A DNA stretch of 64,000 bases from Vibrio nigripulchritudo ATCC 27043 (lineage in GTDB: Bacteria; Pseudomonadota; Gammaproteobacteria; Enterobacterales; Vibrionaceae). Positions 36,704-45,575 of this stretch are shown one piece after another. The first letter of the stretch is position 1. Every line of letters starts with the position of its first letter. Under the pieces are notes generated by a model. It was not told the origin of the DNA. It saw only the letters and a program-made list of their open reading frames with translations, and ran no database searches. Position numbers and translations under genes: made by a program. Location: the NCBI RefSeq assembly GCF_000222685.1, contig NZ_AFWJ01000223.1, positions 1 to 64,000 of the forward strand, read 5' to 3'.

Positions 36704-36852
36704 GTTATGCTCCTTTTCAACGGTGAAATGTGTGGCGGTTATACTCCATGTTTGATGCTAATTGACTCAATGGTCAACATTTGGATGTTAAAGTTTCGCC
36801 AATACTTCCAATTTTATAGTGAGCTGCCAGATTAAGCCTAATGAGAGACAAA

Positions 36853-37632
36853 ATGAATAAGCAAGCAGTAAGAGCGCAGTACAACCAGTTTGAGCGAATT
36901 GATATCAACTTAACGGGCTACCAAAAATTCGATACAGGGAAGGTTGTTCGACTGGTCTCAGAACAATCTGGCGGCAGCCTGATTGCCTACTTCGATTTAG
37001 ACGAAAGGAGTGCCGATGCAGCGATTGAAGAGGAAATGGAATATTTCCGAAAGCTGAACCGAAGCTTCGAATGGAAAGTTTACGATTATGACTCCCCAAG
37101 TGACATTACCAAGCGACTGGTGGAGAAAGGGTTTGTCGCCGACGATCCTGAGTCCTTTATGGTGTTAGATCTGACGACTATCGAAGCACATCTTCCAGTT
37201 CCTGAACAAGTGATAGAAGTGACTGATGAGAAGGGGATTCGAGACGCCATTTGGGTTCAGGAACAGGTATGGAAAGAAGACCTTAGCGAGCATTTTGACT
37301 ATCTGAATAACTTTAAGCAGACGCAGCCCGATCAGATTTCAATCTATATGGTGTACAGCGGTGAGCAGCCCGTCAGTTCCGGTTGGATTACCTACAATGG
37401 AGACAGCCCGTTTGCAGGAATTTGGGGTGGCAGTACACTGGAAACCCACCGTGGGAAAGGATGCTACACCGCGCTGTTGCACCAGAGAATTAATGAAGCC
37501 AGATCGAAAGGTATTCGCTATCTGACCATCGATGCGTCTGACATGAGTAGACCCTTCGCGCAGAAACACGGATTTGAGCTGGTGGCGATAACGACGCCTT
37601 ATAGTTACACGCCTAAAAATGAAAATGAGTAA
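36853..37632 (+). CDS. GNAT-family N-acetyltransferase
   Basis: About 259 aa from MNKQAVRAQYNQ (GAGAGA upstream); an ATG four codons earlier is also possible. The C-terminal half is a GNAT fold with GSTLETHRGKGCYTALLHQRINEARSKG as the acetyl-CoA-binding motif and FAQKHGFELV near the end. The N-terminal 120 residues are a divergent second half. The substrate is unknown. Single-gene unit. Confidence 0.8.
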   Translation: MNKQAVRAQYNQFERIDINLTGYQKFDTGKVVRLVSEQSGGSLIAYFDLDERSADAAIEEEMEYFRKLNRSFEWKVYDYDSPSDITKRLVEKGFVADDPESFMVLDLTTIEAHLPVPEQVIEVTDEKGIRDAIWVQEQVWKEDLSEHFDYLNNFKQTQPDQISIYMVYSGEQPVSSGWITYNGDSPFAGIWGGSTLETHRGKGCYTALLHQRINEARSKGIRYLTIDASDMSRPFAQKHGFELVAITTPYSYTPKNENE

Positions 37633-37768
37633 ATGGTGGGTAATTGGATATAAGTGAAATTGTGTTCTTTTATTACCGATTTTAATTACAAATATACTCA
37701 ATTTATTCCATACAGTTTACGTCATAAACATACATTTAACCTTTGCAGAGCTTGTTAAGCACCACCAT

Positions 37769-37785
37769 CTACCCCTTTAGGGTAG
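37769..37785. promoter_or_regulatory. NarP/NarL-like inverted heptamer upstream of nirB
   Basis: CTACCC-cttta-GGGTAG is a perfect inverted repeat close to the NarP 7-2-7 arrangement (TACCNCT-N2-AGNGGTA) but one base shorter. It lies 28 bp upstream, centre to centre, of an FNR-like site, in a position suitable for nitrate/nitrite activation of nirB. Confidence 0.5.
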
Positions 37786-37798
37786 TTTTATTTTGTAA

Positions 37799-37812
37799 TT
37801 GATTTACATCAT
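37799..37812. promoter_or_regulatory. FNR-like site upstream of nirB
   Basis: TTGATTTACATCAT matches the FNR consensus TTGAT-N4-ATCAA with one mismatch. It is centred about 70 nt before the nirB start codon, which fits an activating position once the leader is allowed for. This suggests anaerobic induction. Confidence 0.65.
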
Positions 37813-37875
37813 GTGTTCACATCCATTAACAATCAACAATGCGCTCAGTTAACAAAATAATTATCAGGAAGTCTT

Positions 37876-40434
37876 ATGAGCAAGTTGAAGCTGGTTGTGA
37901 TCGGCAACGGGATGGTGGGTCATCGCTACATCGAAGACCTGGTAGAGAAAACCGATGTCGCGGAAATGGACATCACGGTTTTCTGTGAAGAACCGAGGGT
38001 CGCTTACGATCGTGTTCACCTCTCTTCGTATTTCTCTCATCACACAGCGGACGAACTTTCTCTGGTTAAAGAAGGTTTCTATGAAAAGCACGGCATTAAC
38101 ATCTTGCTGGGCGAACGCGCCATCAACGTCAATCGAGAAAATCGAATTGTGTATTCAAACTCTGGCCGCGAGATCGCTTACGACAAGCTGATCATCGCCA
38201 CCGGATCTTACCCATTTGTTCCTCCCATCAAAGGTCACGAAAGCAAAGACTGCTTTGTATACCGAACCATTGAAGATCTGAAAGCCATTGAGGCGTGTGC
38301 CAAGAACAGCAAAAGCGGTGTTGTTATTGGTGGCGGATTGCTTGGTTTGGAGGCTGCTGGCGCACTTAAGGCTTTGGGCGTAGAAACTCACGTGGTGGAG
38401 TTTGCACCCGTTCTGATGGCAGAACAGCTTGATCAACAAGGTGGCTTACAGCTTAAAAACAAAATTGAGCGCATGGGCGTTCAAGTCCACACCAGCAAAA
38501 ACACCTTAGAAATCGCACCAGAGGGCAGCTATGCGCGCAATGTGATGCGTTTTGCTGATGGCACAGAGTTGGAAACCGATTTCATTGTGTTCTCGGCAGG
38601 CATTCGTCCGCAAGAAAAACTGGCTAAGCAGATGGGGTTGGAAATCGCGCCTCGCGGCGGTATCGCCATAAACGACTATTGCCAGACGTCAGATGAAAGT
38701 ATTTACGCCATTGGCGAGTGCGCTTCATGGAACCAAACCTTCTATGGTCTGGTCGCTCCGGGTTACAAAATGGCGACGGTGGCAGTGGATCACCTGGTTG
38801 GCAATGAGAGCGTATTTGAAGGCGCAGACATGAGTGCCAAGCTGAAACTGCTGGGTGTGAAAGTTGGTTCCATTGGCGATGCCAATGGGCGCACACCGGG
38901 CTGCAAAAGCTACGTTTACCAGAATGAAGAAGAGGAAGTCTACAAGCGCATCATCGTATCGGAAGACGGCAAAACGCTGCTGGGTGCGGTGCTGGTAGGG
39001 GATACCTCAGATTACGGTGACCTTCTTCAACTGAAGCTTAATGAAATTGACTTGCCTGAACACCCAGACACTTTAATTCTTCCTGCGCATGCAGGCGCTG
39101 AAAAACCGTCTCTGGGAGCCGATGCCCTGCCTGAAAGCGCAGTGATCTGTTCGTGTTTCGATGTGACCAAAGGCAAGATCGCCACAGCGGTTGCGGAAGG
39201 GCACCACACGCTGGCAGACATTAAAGCGGTAACAGGGGCTGGCACTGGGTGTGGCGGCTGTATTCCGCTTGTCACTTCTGTTCTGAATGCTGAGCTGGCG
39301 AAATCCGGCATCGAAGTGAAAAACGATCTGTGTGAGCATTTTGCTTATTCTCGTCAGGAACTGTTCCATCTGATTCGCATTGAAGAGATTACATCCTTTG
39401 ATGAACTGCTTGCCAAACACGGCAAAGGCTACGGCTGTGAAGTGTGTAAGCCTGCTATCGGCTCTATTCTGGCGTCTTGCTGGGGTGAACACATCCTCAA
39501 ACCGCAATTGGTCAAACTGCACGACACCAATGACAACTTCCTGGGAAACATTCAGAAAGACGGCACCTATTCGGTGATCCCACGAATGGCGGGGGGAGAA
39601 GTTACTCCTCAGGCGCTGGCGGCGCTGGCAAGAGTGGGGGAAGAATACAATCTCTACACCAAAGTGACTGGCGCCCAGCGTATCGGTTTGTTTGGTGCTC
39701 AGAAAGACGATTTACCAGAGATCTGGCGCAAGCTGATTGAGGCTGGCTTTGAAACAGGTCAAGCCTACGCCAAAGCCCTTCGCATGGCGAAAACCTGTGT
39801 TGGTTCAACATGGTGTCGCTACGGGGTTCAGGATTCCGTTGGCTTAGGCTCTCGCATCGAGAATCGCTACAAAGGTATTCGCACCCCGCACAAGATGAAA
39901 TTTGGTGTGTCTGGCTGTACCCGTGAGTGTGCTGAAGCGCAAGGTAAAGATTTGGGCATTATCGCCACAGACGCAGGCTGGAACATGTACGTATGTGGTA
40001 ACGGTGGTATGAAGCCTCGTCATGCCGACCTTCTGGCGATGGATTTAGACGAAGAAAACCTGATTCGCTACATCGACCGTTTCATGATGTTCTACATTCG
40101 CACTTCTGCTCCACTTCAACGCACCTCTGTGTGGCTGGAAAACATGGAAGGCGGTGTTGATTACTTAAGAGAAGTGATTGTCGACGACAAACTGGGTATC
40201 AACGAACAGCTTGAAAAAGACATTACCAAGCTGGTGGCGGAATACCGCTGTGAGTGGACAGACACCATCAACGATGATCGGCAGCTTAAACGCTTCTCAC
40301 ACTTCATTAACTCGGATCTGCGTGACGATAATGTGGTGTTTGTGCCTGAAAGGGATCAGCACCGCCCGGCTACGTTCACAGAAAAACATCCGGAAGCCAA
40401 AGGCGACATTCTTCACGTGGAATTGGAGGGCTAA
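37876..40434 (+). CDS. nirB: Nitrite reductase (NADH) large subunit NirB
   Basis: 852 aa cytoplasmic enzyme. The FAD/NAD-binding module has IGNGMVGHRYIEDL at 9-22 and VVIGGGLLGLEAAGAL near 150. A BFD-like [2Fe-2S] domain follows with CSCFDVTKGKI and GTGCGGCIPLV (about 420-465). The siroheme/[4Fe-4S] sulfite/nitrite reductase domain carries CVGSTWCRYG and SGCTRECAEAQGKDLG (about 640-690). It reduces nitrite to ammonium with NADH. GGAAG lies 6 nt before the ATG. It heads the nirBDC-cobA set. Confidence 0.96.
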   Translation: MSKLKLVVIGNGMVGHRYIEDLVEKTDVAEMDITVFCEEPRVAYDRVHLSSYFSHHTADELSLVKEGFYEKHGINILLGERAINVNRENRIVYSNSGREIAYDKLIIATGSYPFVPPIKGHESKDCFVYRTIEDLKAIEACAKNSKSGVVIGGGLLGLEAAGALKALGVETHVVEFAPVLMAEQLDQQGGLQLKNKIERMGVQVHTSKNTLEIAPEGSYARNVMRFADGTELETDFIVFSAGIRPQEKLAKQMGLEIAPRGGIAINDYCQTSDESIYAIGECASWNQTFYGLVAPGYKMATVAVDHLVGNESVFEGADMSAKLKLLGVKVGSIGDANGRTPGCKSYVYQNEEEEVYKRIIVSEDGKTLLGAVLVGDTSDYGDLLQLKLNEIDLPEHPDTLILPAHAGAEKPSLGADALPESAVICSCFDVTKGKIATAVAEGHHTLADIKAVTGAGTGCGGCIPLVTSVLNAELAKSGIEVKNDLCEHFAYSRQELFHLIRIEEITSFDELLAKHGKGYGCEVCKPAIGSILASCWGEHILKPQLVKLHDTNDNFLGNIQKDGTYSVIPRMAGGEVTPQALAALARVGEEYNLYTKVTGAQRIGLFGAQKDDLPEIWRKLIEAGFETGQAYAKALRMAKTCVGSTWCRYGVQDSVGLGSRIENRYKGIRTPHKMKFGVSGCTRECAEAQGKDLGIIATDAGWNMYVCGNGGMKPRHADLLAMDLDEENLIRYIDRFMMFYIRTSAPLQRTSVWLENMEGGVDYLREVIVDDKLGINEQLEKDITKLVAEYRCEWTDTINDDRQLKRFSHFINSDLRDDNVVFVPERDQHRPATFTEKHPEAKGDILHVELEG

Positions 40435-40437
40435 TCC

Positions 40438-40770
40438 ATGACAACAGCATTCGAAACTATCTGCGATATCAATGACATTGTTCCGGGTACAGGCGTATGT
40501 GCTTTGGTCCAGGGGCAGCAAGTGGCGATATTCCGCCCTAGCGAAGAAGAGAGCGTACTGGCGATCAGCAATACCGATCCTTTTGCTCATTCCAACGTGC
40601 TTTCCCGAGGGCTTATAGCCGAACATCAGGGTGAGTTATGGGTAGCAAGCCCGTTGAAAAAGCAGCGCTTCAACCTGAAAACCGGTGCCTGCATGGAAGA
40701 TGAACGCTTTAGCGTGAAAGCGTATCCGGCGCGTGTGAACAGCGGGATTGTTGAAGTGGCAACCAGTTAA
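40438..40770 (+). CDS. nirD: Nitrite reductase (NADH) small subunit NirD
   Basis: 110 aa Rieske-like fold. As usual in NirD, the classical Rieske Cys-His ligands are missing (SPLKKQRFNLKTGACMEDE in place of the second cluster motif). It is the partner of NirB, whose stop codon is 3 nt upstream, indicating translational coupling. Confidence 0.94.
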   Translation: MTTAFETICDINDIVPGTGVCALVQGQQVAIFRPSEEESVLAISNTDPFAHSNVLSRGLIAEHQGELWVASPLKKQRFNLKTGACMEDERFSVKAYPARVNSGIVEVATS

Positions 40771-40881
40771 ATCACGCCCTTCAAGATTGCATAGCAAGAA
40801 GGCTTCTTAGGCGAGCCAAAAAACAAGCTCTGGGAGCCTTCGTCTATTCAATTTTTAATTTCTTAAGGAATAAGGACGAGT

Positions 40882-41691
40882 ATGTCTTACGTGAAACCTG
40901 CTGACTTTGTTCAAACCATGATCGACGCTGGCGAAAGCAAAGTGTTTATGTCGACTCGGGACACCCTGATTCGCGGCATTATGGCTGGTGCCATCTTGGC
41001 GATAGCGGTTGCCGTCGCTATTACCACAGCCGTGCAAACGGGTATGCCTATTGTGGGCGCGTTAGTGTTCCCGGTTGGCTTCTGTATTCTGAACCTGATG
41101 GGGTTTGATTTGCTGACGGGCGTGTTTGCGTTGGCACCACTTTCTCTGTTTGAAAAGCGCCCGGGAGTCACCAAAGCGGGCATTCTGCGCAACTGGCTGC
41201 TGGTGGGGCTAGGCAACTTAATTGGTGCGCTTTCGGTGGCGTTTCTGGTGGCATTGACTTTCACTATGAACTTCAGCATGGATCCGGGTGCAGTCGGTCA
41301 AGCTTTCATTAAAGCGTCTACTGCGCGCTCTGTCGGTTTTGCTGAGCATGGCTTAGACGGCTGGATTACCGTATTTGTTAAAGGCATTTTGTGTAACTGG
41401 ATGGTATCACTAGGTGTCGTGGGTGCCATGGTGTCCAAATCGGTCAGCGGCAAAGTGCTGGCGATGTGGTTCCCTATCTTTATCTTTTTCGGCTTAGTGT
41501 TCGAGCACGCCGTGGTCAACATGTACCTGTTCCCACTGGGCATGATGCTAGGCGCAGACTTCACCATTGCTGACTGGCTTATCTGGAACCAGATTCCGGT
41601 CACGTTGGGTAACCTGGTGGGTGGATTGCTGATTACGGGTATGAGCCTGTACATCACTCACGCCAAAACCCAGCCAGCGCGCAACGCTTAA
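40882..41691 (+). CDS. nirC: Formate/nitrite transporter family channel NirC
   Basis: 269 aa with six hydrophobic segments and the FNT signature pattern (GNLIGALSVA and GNLVGGLLITG half-helix breaks; NWMVSLGVV). It should import nitrite for NirBD. It lies in the nir operon, 111 nt after nirD, with GGAATAAGGA before the ATG. Confidence 0.92.
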   Translation: MSYVKPADFVQTMIDAGESKVFMSTRDTLIRGIMAGAILAIAVAVAITTAVQTGMPIVGALVFPVGFCILNLMGFDLLTGVFALAPLSLFEKRPGVTKAGILRNWLLVGLGNLIGALSVAFLVALTFTMNFSMDPGAVGQAFIKASTARSVGFAEHGLDGWITVFVKGILCNWMVSLGVVGAMVSKSVSGKVLAMWFPIFIFFGLVFEHAVVNMYLFPLGMMLGADFTIADWLIWNQIPVTLGNLVGGLLITGMSLYITHAKTQPARNA

Positions 41692-41743
41692 TCTTCTTTT
41701 TCGCCCCGACCACCGGGGCGATCGTCTATGTGTGGAGTCTTTT

Positions 41744-42499
41744 ATGTCGTGTCTCTCTAATTCTTCATCAAATACTGGTTTTGTCTCGCTGGTCGGAGCG
41801 GGACCCGGTGATCCTGATTTACTTACTGTTAAAGGCTATCGTGTGATTCAGCAAGCCGAAGTGGTGGTGTATGACCGATTGGTGTCGGCAGACATTCTGG
41901 CGCTGGCAAGTGACAATGCCGAGAAGATTTACGTGGGTAAAAAGCTCGACTATCACTGCGTGCCTCAGGAGCAGATTAACCAGATTCTGGTAGAGAAAGC
42001 GCTGGAGGGAAAACGCGTAGTAAGACTAAAAGGGGGAGACTCCTTTATCTTTGGTCGAGGCGGTGAGGAGCTTGAAACGCTGGCAGAAAACCAGATTGGG
42101 TTCGAAGTAGTGCCCGGAATTACCGCCGCAGCGGGTGCGACCTCTTATGCAGGCATTCCTCTTACGCATCGAGATTACGCCCAAAGCGTGCAGTTCATCA
42201 CTGGGCATTTGCAAAAGAATGGGCAACCTATCAACTGGGCGTCTTTGACCCAACCAAATAACACGCTGGTGTTCTACATGGGGCTGAAACAAAGCGGCAA
42301 CATCATGGACAACCTGATCACCCACGGCTTATCGGCAGACACTTCTTGCGCCATTATTCAGAAAGGCACCACAGCAGATCAGAAAGTGTGGCAGTGCGAC
42401 CTAAAAGACCTGTCCAACACAGCAAAGTTAGCCCAAAGCCCTGCCTTAATTGTGGTGGGAGAAGTCACACGTTTGCATCAGAAGCTGAAATGGCGATGA
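41744..42499 (+). CDS. cobA: Uroporphyrinogen-III C-methyltransferase (CobA/CysG C-terminal type)
   Basis: 251 aa from the ATG with GGAG 6 nt upstream; a GTG four codons earlier is an alternative. SUMT motifs are VGAGPGDPDLLTVKG near the N-terminus, VVYDRLVS, RLKGGDSFIFGRGGEE and VVPGITAAAGATSYAGIPLTHR. It makes precorrin-2, the siroheme precursor needed by NirB. The CysG dehydrogenase/ferrochelatase part is absent and must be supplied elsewhere. It is the last gene of the nir cluster and is followed by a terminator. Confidence 0.93.
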   Translation: MSCLSNSSSNTGFVSLVGAGPGDPDLLTVKGYRVIQQAEVVVYDRLVSADILALASDNAEKIYVGKKLDYHCVPQEQINQILVEKALEGKRVVRLKGGDSFIFGRGGEELETLAENQIGFEVVPGITAAAGATSYAGIPLTHRDYAQSVQFITGHLQKNGQPINWASLTQPNNTLVFYMGLKQSGNIMDNLITHGLSADTSCAIIQKGTTADQKVWQCDLKDLSNTAKLAQSPALIVVGEVTRLHQKLKWR

Positions 42500-42519
42500 T
42501 GAATAGGCTGTAAAATACT

Positions 42520-42550
42520 AACGCCGCTTTCGAAAGAAGCGGCGTTTTTA
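42520..42550 (+). terminator. Terminator of the nirBDC-cobA operon
   Basis: The stem AACGCCGCTT / GAAGCGGCGTT with loop tcgaaa, then a T-run. Confidence 0.9.
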
Positions 42551-42650
42551 ATAGTGAGATTCGATGAAATTCAGTCAGATTCTAACCATTAATTTAATAG
42601 GGACATGTAATATATATTGACTGTTAAATAAATGAACAAGGAAGGGCATT

Positions 42651-43295
42651 TTGAACAGTAGATATTTGCTATTAGTTTTACCTATCTTTAGTTTCATTTG
42701 GTTTACCAGTACGGTTTTCATCGCTGGTTACTTTTACCCTGATTACAGCCATATTTCTCAGTTTATAAGTGAGTTAGGTGCAACAGGAGCGCCTCATGGG
42801 GCTTACGTAAACTATTTGGGTTTTATCCCAACGGAATTGTTCATACTTGGTTTTGTACTTATTAGCTACTCCGTACTACCCCGTACAAAGTTAAACACTA
42901 TCGGACTTATGTTCATTGCAATCTACGGTATTACTCTTGGCATAGCCGCGTTTTTTCCATGCGACTTTGAGTGCCGACCCGATACACCAACAATATCTCA
43001 TAACATTCATATGGCTTCTGCGTTTCCCGGTTATCTATGTGGGATCATGGCAATATTCTGTCTATCTTCAGGTTCTATGTCGTGGTCAAAATCGAAGATA
43101 TTTAAATTTACTGGTTATACAGCTGCGATAGTGGCTCTGTTAGCATTCTTAAGCTTAGATCCGAGTTCAAAAACAGTGGGGCTAAACCAACGTATCTTAG
43201 AGCTTATAGTATATATATGGCTTATTTTTCTTGGACACAGTTTGAGTAAGTACTTGCATGACACATATGAGCCTTTCTCGCGTGACAATAGATAA
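42651..43295 (+). CDS. DUF998 membrane protein
   Basis: 214 aa with about six membrane helices and a TTG start (GGAAGGG upstream). The pattern YSHISQFISELGATGAPHG followed by GFIPTELFILGFVLI and FPCDFEC is characteristic of DUF998. Function unknown. It and the following toxin-antitoxin genes are more AT-rich than the nir operon and look like accessory DNA. Confidence 0.78.
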   Translation: MNSRYLLLVLPIFSFIWFTSTVFIAGYFYPDYSHISQFISELGATGAPHGAYVNYLGFIPTELFILGFVLISYSVLPRTKLNTIGLMFIAIYGITLGIAAFFPCDFECRPDTPTISHNIHMASAFPGYLCGIMAIFCLSSGSMSWSKSKIFKFTGYTAAIVALLAFLSLDPSSKTVGLNQRILELIVYIWLIFLGHSLSKYLHDTYEPFSRDNR

Positions 43296-43375
43296 CAGCT
43301 CTTGGTTGGCATCGAGCTTACTATACTCAAAGTGACAGAATAGCATCACTTTAGTATTCGTCTGGAGCAGCTCTT

Positions 43376-43660
43376 ATGAAAGTAGAATTAGTCACATCAC
43401 TAAAACGTCAAACAACTAAGATCCTTGCCGAGCTCCACGACACTAAACAACCCGTCTTAATTATCGAACACGGTAAACCATTGGCATATTTGGTTGATGT
43501 TGAAGATTACGAGTTTATGCAAAACCGTTTGGCAATTATTGAGGGGATTGCACGAGGCGAGCGAGCGTTAGTTGATGACAAAGTGGTTAGTCATGAAGAA
43601 GCTAAGGACAAAATATCAAAATGGGTGCAAAAATCAGCTCGAAAGGTCAACAGACCCTAG
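43376..43660 (+). CDS. Phd/YefM-family antitoxin, orphan, with 3' end supplied by a mobile-element fragment
   Basis: 94 aa. Residues 1-50 (LKRQTTKILAELHDTKQPVLIIEHGKPLAYLVDVEDY) are a typical Phd/YefM DNA-binding domain, followed by the toxin-neutralising helix ending SHEEAKDKISKWVQ. The final residues (KSARKVNRP, stop) are encoded by a 33-nt stretch identical to the end of the 53.7-kb MITE-like element. No toxin gene follows on this strand, so the partner may have been lost. An antitoxin without toxin may still repress DNA targets. Confidence 0.8.
   Translation: MKVELVTSLKRQTTKILAELHDTKQPVLIIEHGKPLAYLVDVEDYEFMQNRLAIIEGIARGERALVDDKVVSHEEAKDKISKWVQKSARKVNRP
43627..43659. mobile_element. Terminal fragment of MITE-like element 1
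   Basis: 33 bp are identical, in inverted orientation, to the left end of the element at 53698-53730, including the complete 20-bp TIR. Nothing else of the element is present. It overlaps the last codons of the antitoxin gene. Confidence 0.85.
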
Positions 43661-43709
43661 TAAGTTTGGGGGGAATTCATGTCATTTACTAGCGCCTCAG
43701 AGGGAGCAA

Positions 43710-43988
43710 TCAATCTGTAGGGAATTTTTGTTTTTGATGGAGCACACGCAGAATGCGGATAACTTCGCCTTCAACCCAGTACGGTACGATTATTGATACC
43801 TCAGGAATAATGAGTAAACGTCCACGGATTCCGTTTCTTTGCACGCCCATAAGAGGTTGCTCAAGCAAGTTTTCTACTTTTGCTTCAATGAGGCTGTCGG
43901 TTTTTTCTGCTGCATCAGGATTGAAGTCATAGAGAAACTCAAAGATCTTTTCACGATCATTAAGTGACTCTTCTTCCCATAAAATCAT
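43710..43988 (-). CDS. RelE/ParE-family toxin
   Basis: 92 aa (MILWEEESLNDREKIFEFLYDFNPDAAEKTDSL, then GIRGRLLIIPEVSIIVPYWVEGEVIRILRVLHQKQKFP). The compact alpha-beta pattern and the strand IRILRVLHQKQ are typical of ParE/RelE toxins. The upstream antitoxin gene overlaps by 4 nt. Whether it targets ribosomes or gyrase cannot be decided here. Confidence 0.85.
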   Translation of the reverse strand: MILWEEESLNDREKIFEFLYDFNPDAAEKTDSLIEAKVENLLEQPLMGVQRNGIRGRLLIIPEVSIIVPYWVEGEVIRILRVLHQKQKFPTD

Positions 43989-44269
43989 TGCTTACCTCGG
44001 TTACGGATTCTGGCTTTGCGTTCTTCCATTCGAGATTTAGCCGATTCATGTTCAACGAAAACCGACTTTCCTGAGTCAAGCTTCTCAAATGCTAGATTTA
44101 CTTGTTCAGTTAGCCATGCATCGTGAGACAGTGTTTTTCTTTGTTGTTCAGCGAGTTGTTCAGTAAGTTCTCGGCAAGCATCACTCAATGTACGACCCTG
44201 GCTTTCAGCCATTTGCTGAGCTAAGCGTTTTGTTTCCTCATCAACACGAAACTGAATTCTAGTGTCCAT
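43985..44269 (-). CDS. RelB/DinJ-type antitoxin
   Basis: 94 aa from MDTRIQFRVDEETKRLAQQ; an upstream in-frame start 13 codons earlier is less likely. The N-terminal ribbon-helix-helix segment (RIQFRVDEETKRLAQQMAESQGRTLSDACRELTEQL) fits the RelB/DinJ group. It is encoded before and overlapping its toxin, the usual order, and probably autorepresses the pair. Confidence 0.82.
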   Translation of the reverse strand: MDTRIQFRVDEETKRLAQQMAESQGRTLSDACRELTEQLAEQQRKTLSHDAWLTEQVNLAFEKLDSGKSVFVEHESAKSRMEERKARIRNRGKQ

Positions 44270-44491
44270 GATGTATTCCTTTGTTAGTGTGTGTACAAAT
44301 GTTAGCACTAGCCTTTGACGTGAACAACCAACAAGTCATTTAAACGGATGTAGCTACATGGATTTCCCTGGCTGTCAAAAATCTACAGAACTTCAAGTTA
44401 TGGGCTGTTGTGACAGTTGGCTGCATCAGCAGCCAACCTATATCAAACTATAAAGTCACCTACTTAATATCGTAATTTACCCTAGCCAACC

Positions 44492-45325
44492 CTACCCAAG
44501 AAAATGCTGTTGCAGTTTCTGCCAATTTTCCTTGTTTGGTGCGAGAAGCAGGATTCCTTTGTTATCAGATCCGGGTTTGTAGGCTTTGCCAGTTTCTAGG
44601 ATTGCAGCGTAGCCACCCGATTCTCTGAAGACGAGCTCCCCAGCGGCGTTGTCCCAAGGCTTTGGTGAGCCGGATATTCCAAAGTGAACTCCACCTTCGG
44701 AGAGTGTTCTGTATTCGTGGCAGGAGCAACGCAGGGTGTTGATTCGCTCAAACTGAGACAAATCTTTAAACATGAAGTTATATTCACTGGGCAGAAATGA
44801 AAAAGCGGGTACAAACCCTTCCATTTCGGTAAAACTGTCCGTTGGTTTTGCGGAATAAACGGGTGTGACTTCTCCGTCTGATGCGATGTGATACGCCCCT
44901 TTCCCTTTTACGGCGTAAGTGCAGTTGTCCATCACTGGGTCATAGAGAATACCACAGACGGTTTCTCCGCCCTCTACTACAGCAATAATAATTCCAAATA
45001 CCGGAACCCCTTTTACGAAGTTCCAAGTGCCGTCGATAGGGTCAATGATCACGCACTGACTGGCAGTGTTTATCTTGTTTAGCAAGCTGGGATCATTCTC
45101 TACCGCTTCTTCACCGATGATTTCCGCTTCTGGCAAGATTTCAGCGATCTTCATGGATAGGAGTTTTTCGGAATTCCTATCTGCGGTGGTGACCAGATCC
45201 GAGGCGGAACTTTTACTCTCTACAGACAGCTGGCTCATTTTGCGAAAATAGGGCATCACTTCCTTTTTCGCGACTTCTCGGGCGGCTCCGACTAATGCCT
45301 TTGCCGTATCGAGGGTAATATTCAT
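44492..45325 (-). CDS. Inositol-monophosphatase-family phosphatase
   Basis: 277 aa. The FIG/IMPase metal-binding motifs are visible as GEEAVENDP, IDPIDGTWNFVKGVPVFG (about 95-112) and WDNAAGELVFRESGG (about 219-233). It could hydrolyse inositol phosphate, histidinol phosphate or PAP-like substrates; the sequence alone does not decide. It stands alone with a 240-nt upstream region. Confidence 0.85.
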   Translation of the reverse strand: MNITLDTAKALVGAAREVAKKEVMPYFRKMSQLSVESKSSASDLVTTADRNSEKLLSMKIAEILPEAEIIGEEAVENDPSLLNKINTASQCVIIDPIDGTWNFVKGVPVFGIIIAVVEGGETVCGILYDPVMDNCTYAVKGKGAYHIASDGEVTPVYSAKPTDSFTEMEGFVPAFSFLPSEYNFMFKDLSQFERINTLRCSCHEYRTLSEGGVHFGISGSPKPWDNAAGELVFRESGGYAAILETGKAYKPGSDNKGILLLAPNKENWQKLQQHFLG

Positions 45326-45516
45326 AAATGTCCTTATTTATTTTTCCAATCAATTATTGGTTTTAACCTGATCGTGTTCGTTTGGGCTTGAAAGTTTGGG
45401 TGAGGTGGATGACTTATTGTATCTCGGAAAGGTTAAGCGGAATGTCTCAATTCGATGACAACGCTACCTTTGAGCGTTAATTGCGAAGTGAAAATTGAGC
45501 GTCACGTTTGATAACT

Positions 45517-45554
45517 AAAACGCCGCAATCTTTTATTATCGAAATGCGGCGTTT
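45517..45554 (-). terminator. Terminator of the fecBCDE-like operon
   Basis: The stem AAAACGCCGCA / TGCGGCGTTTT with an 18-nt AT-rich loop is symmetrical with T-runs on both strands. It lies just downstream of the fecE-like stop codon. Confidence 0.75.
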
Positions 45555-45575
45555 TCCATTGAAGAGTGGGTTTGA

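Noticed and set aside
42651-44308. Possible integron cassette array (DUF998 gene plus toxin-antitoxin genes)
   Set aside because: The gene types fit, but I found no attC-like palindromes or integrase, and gene orientations differ.
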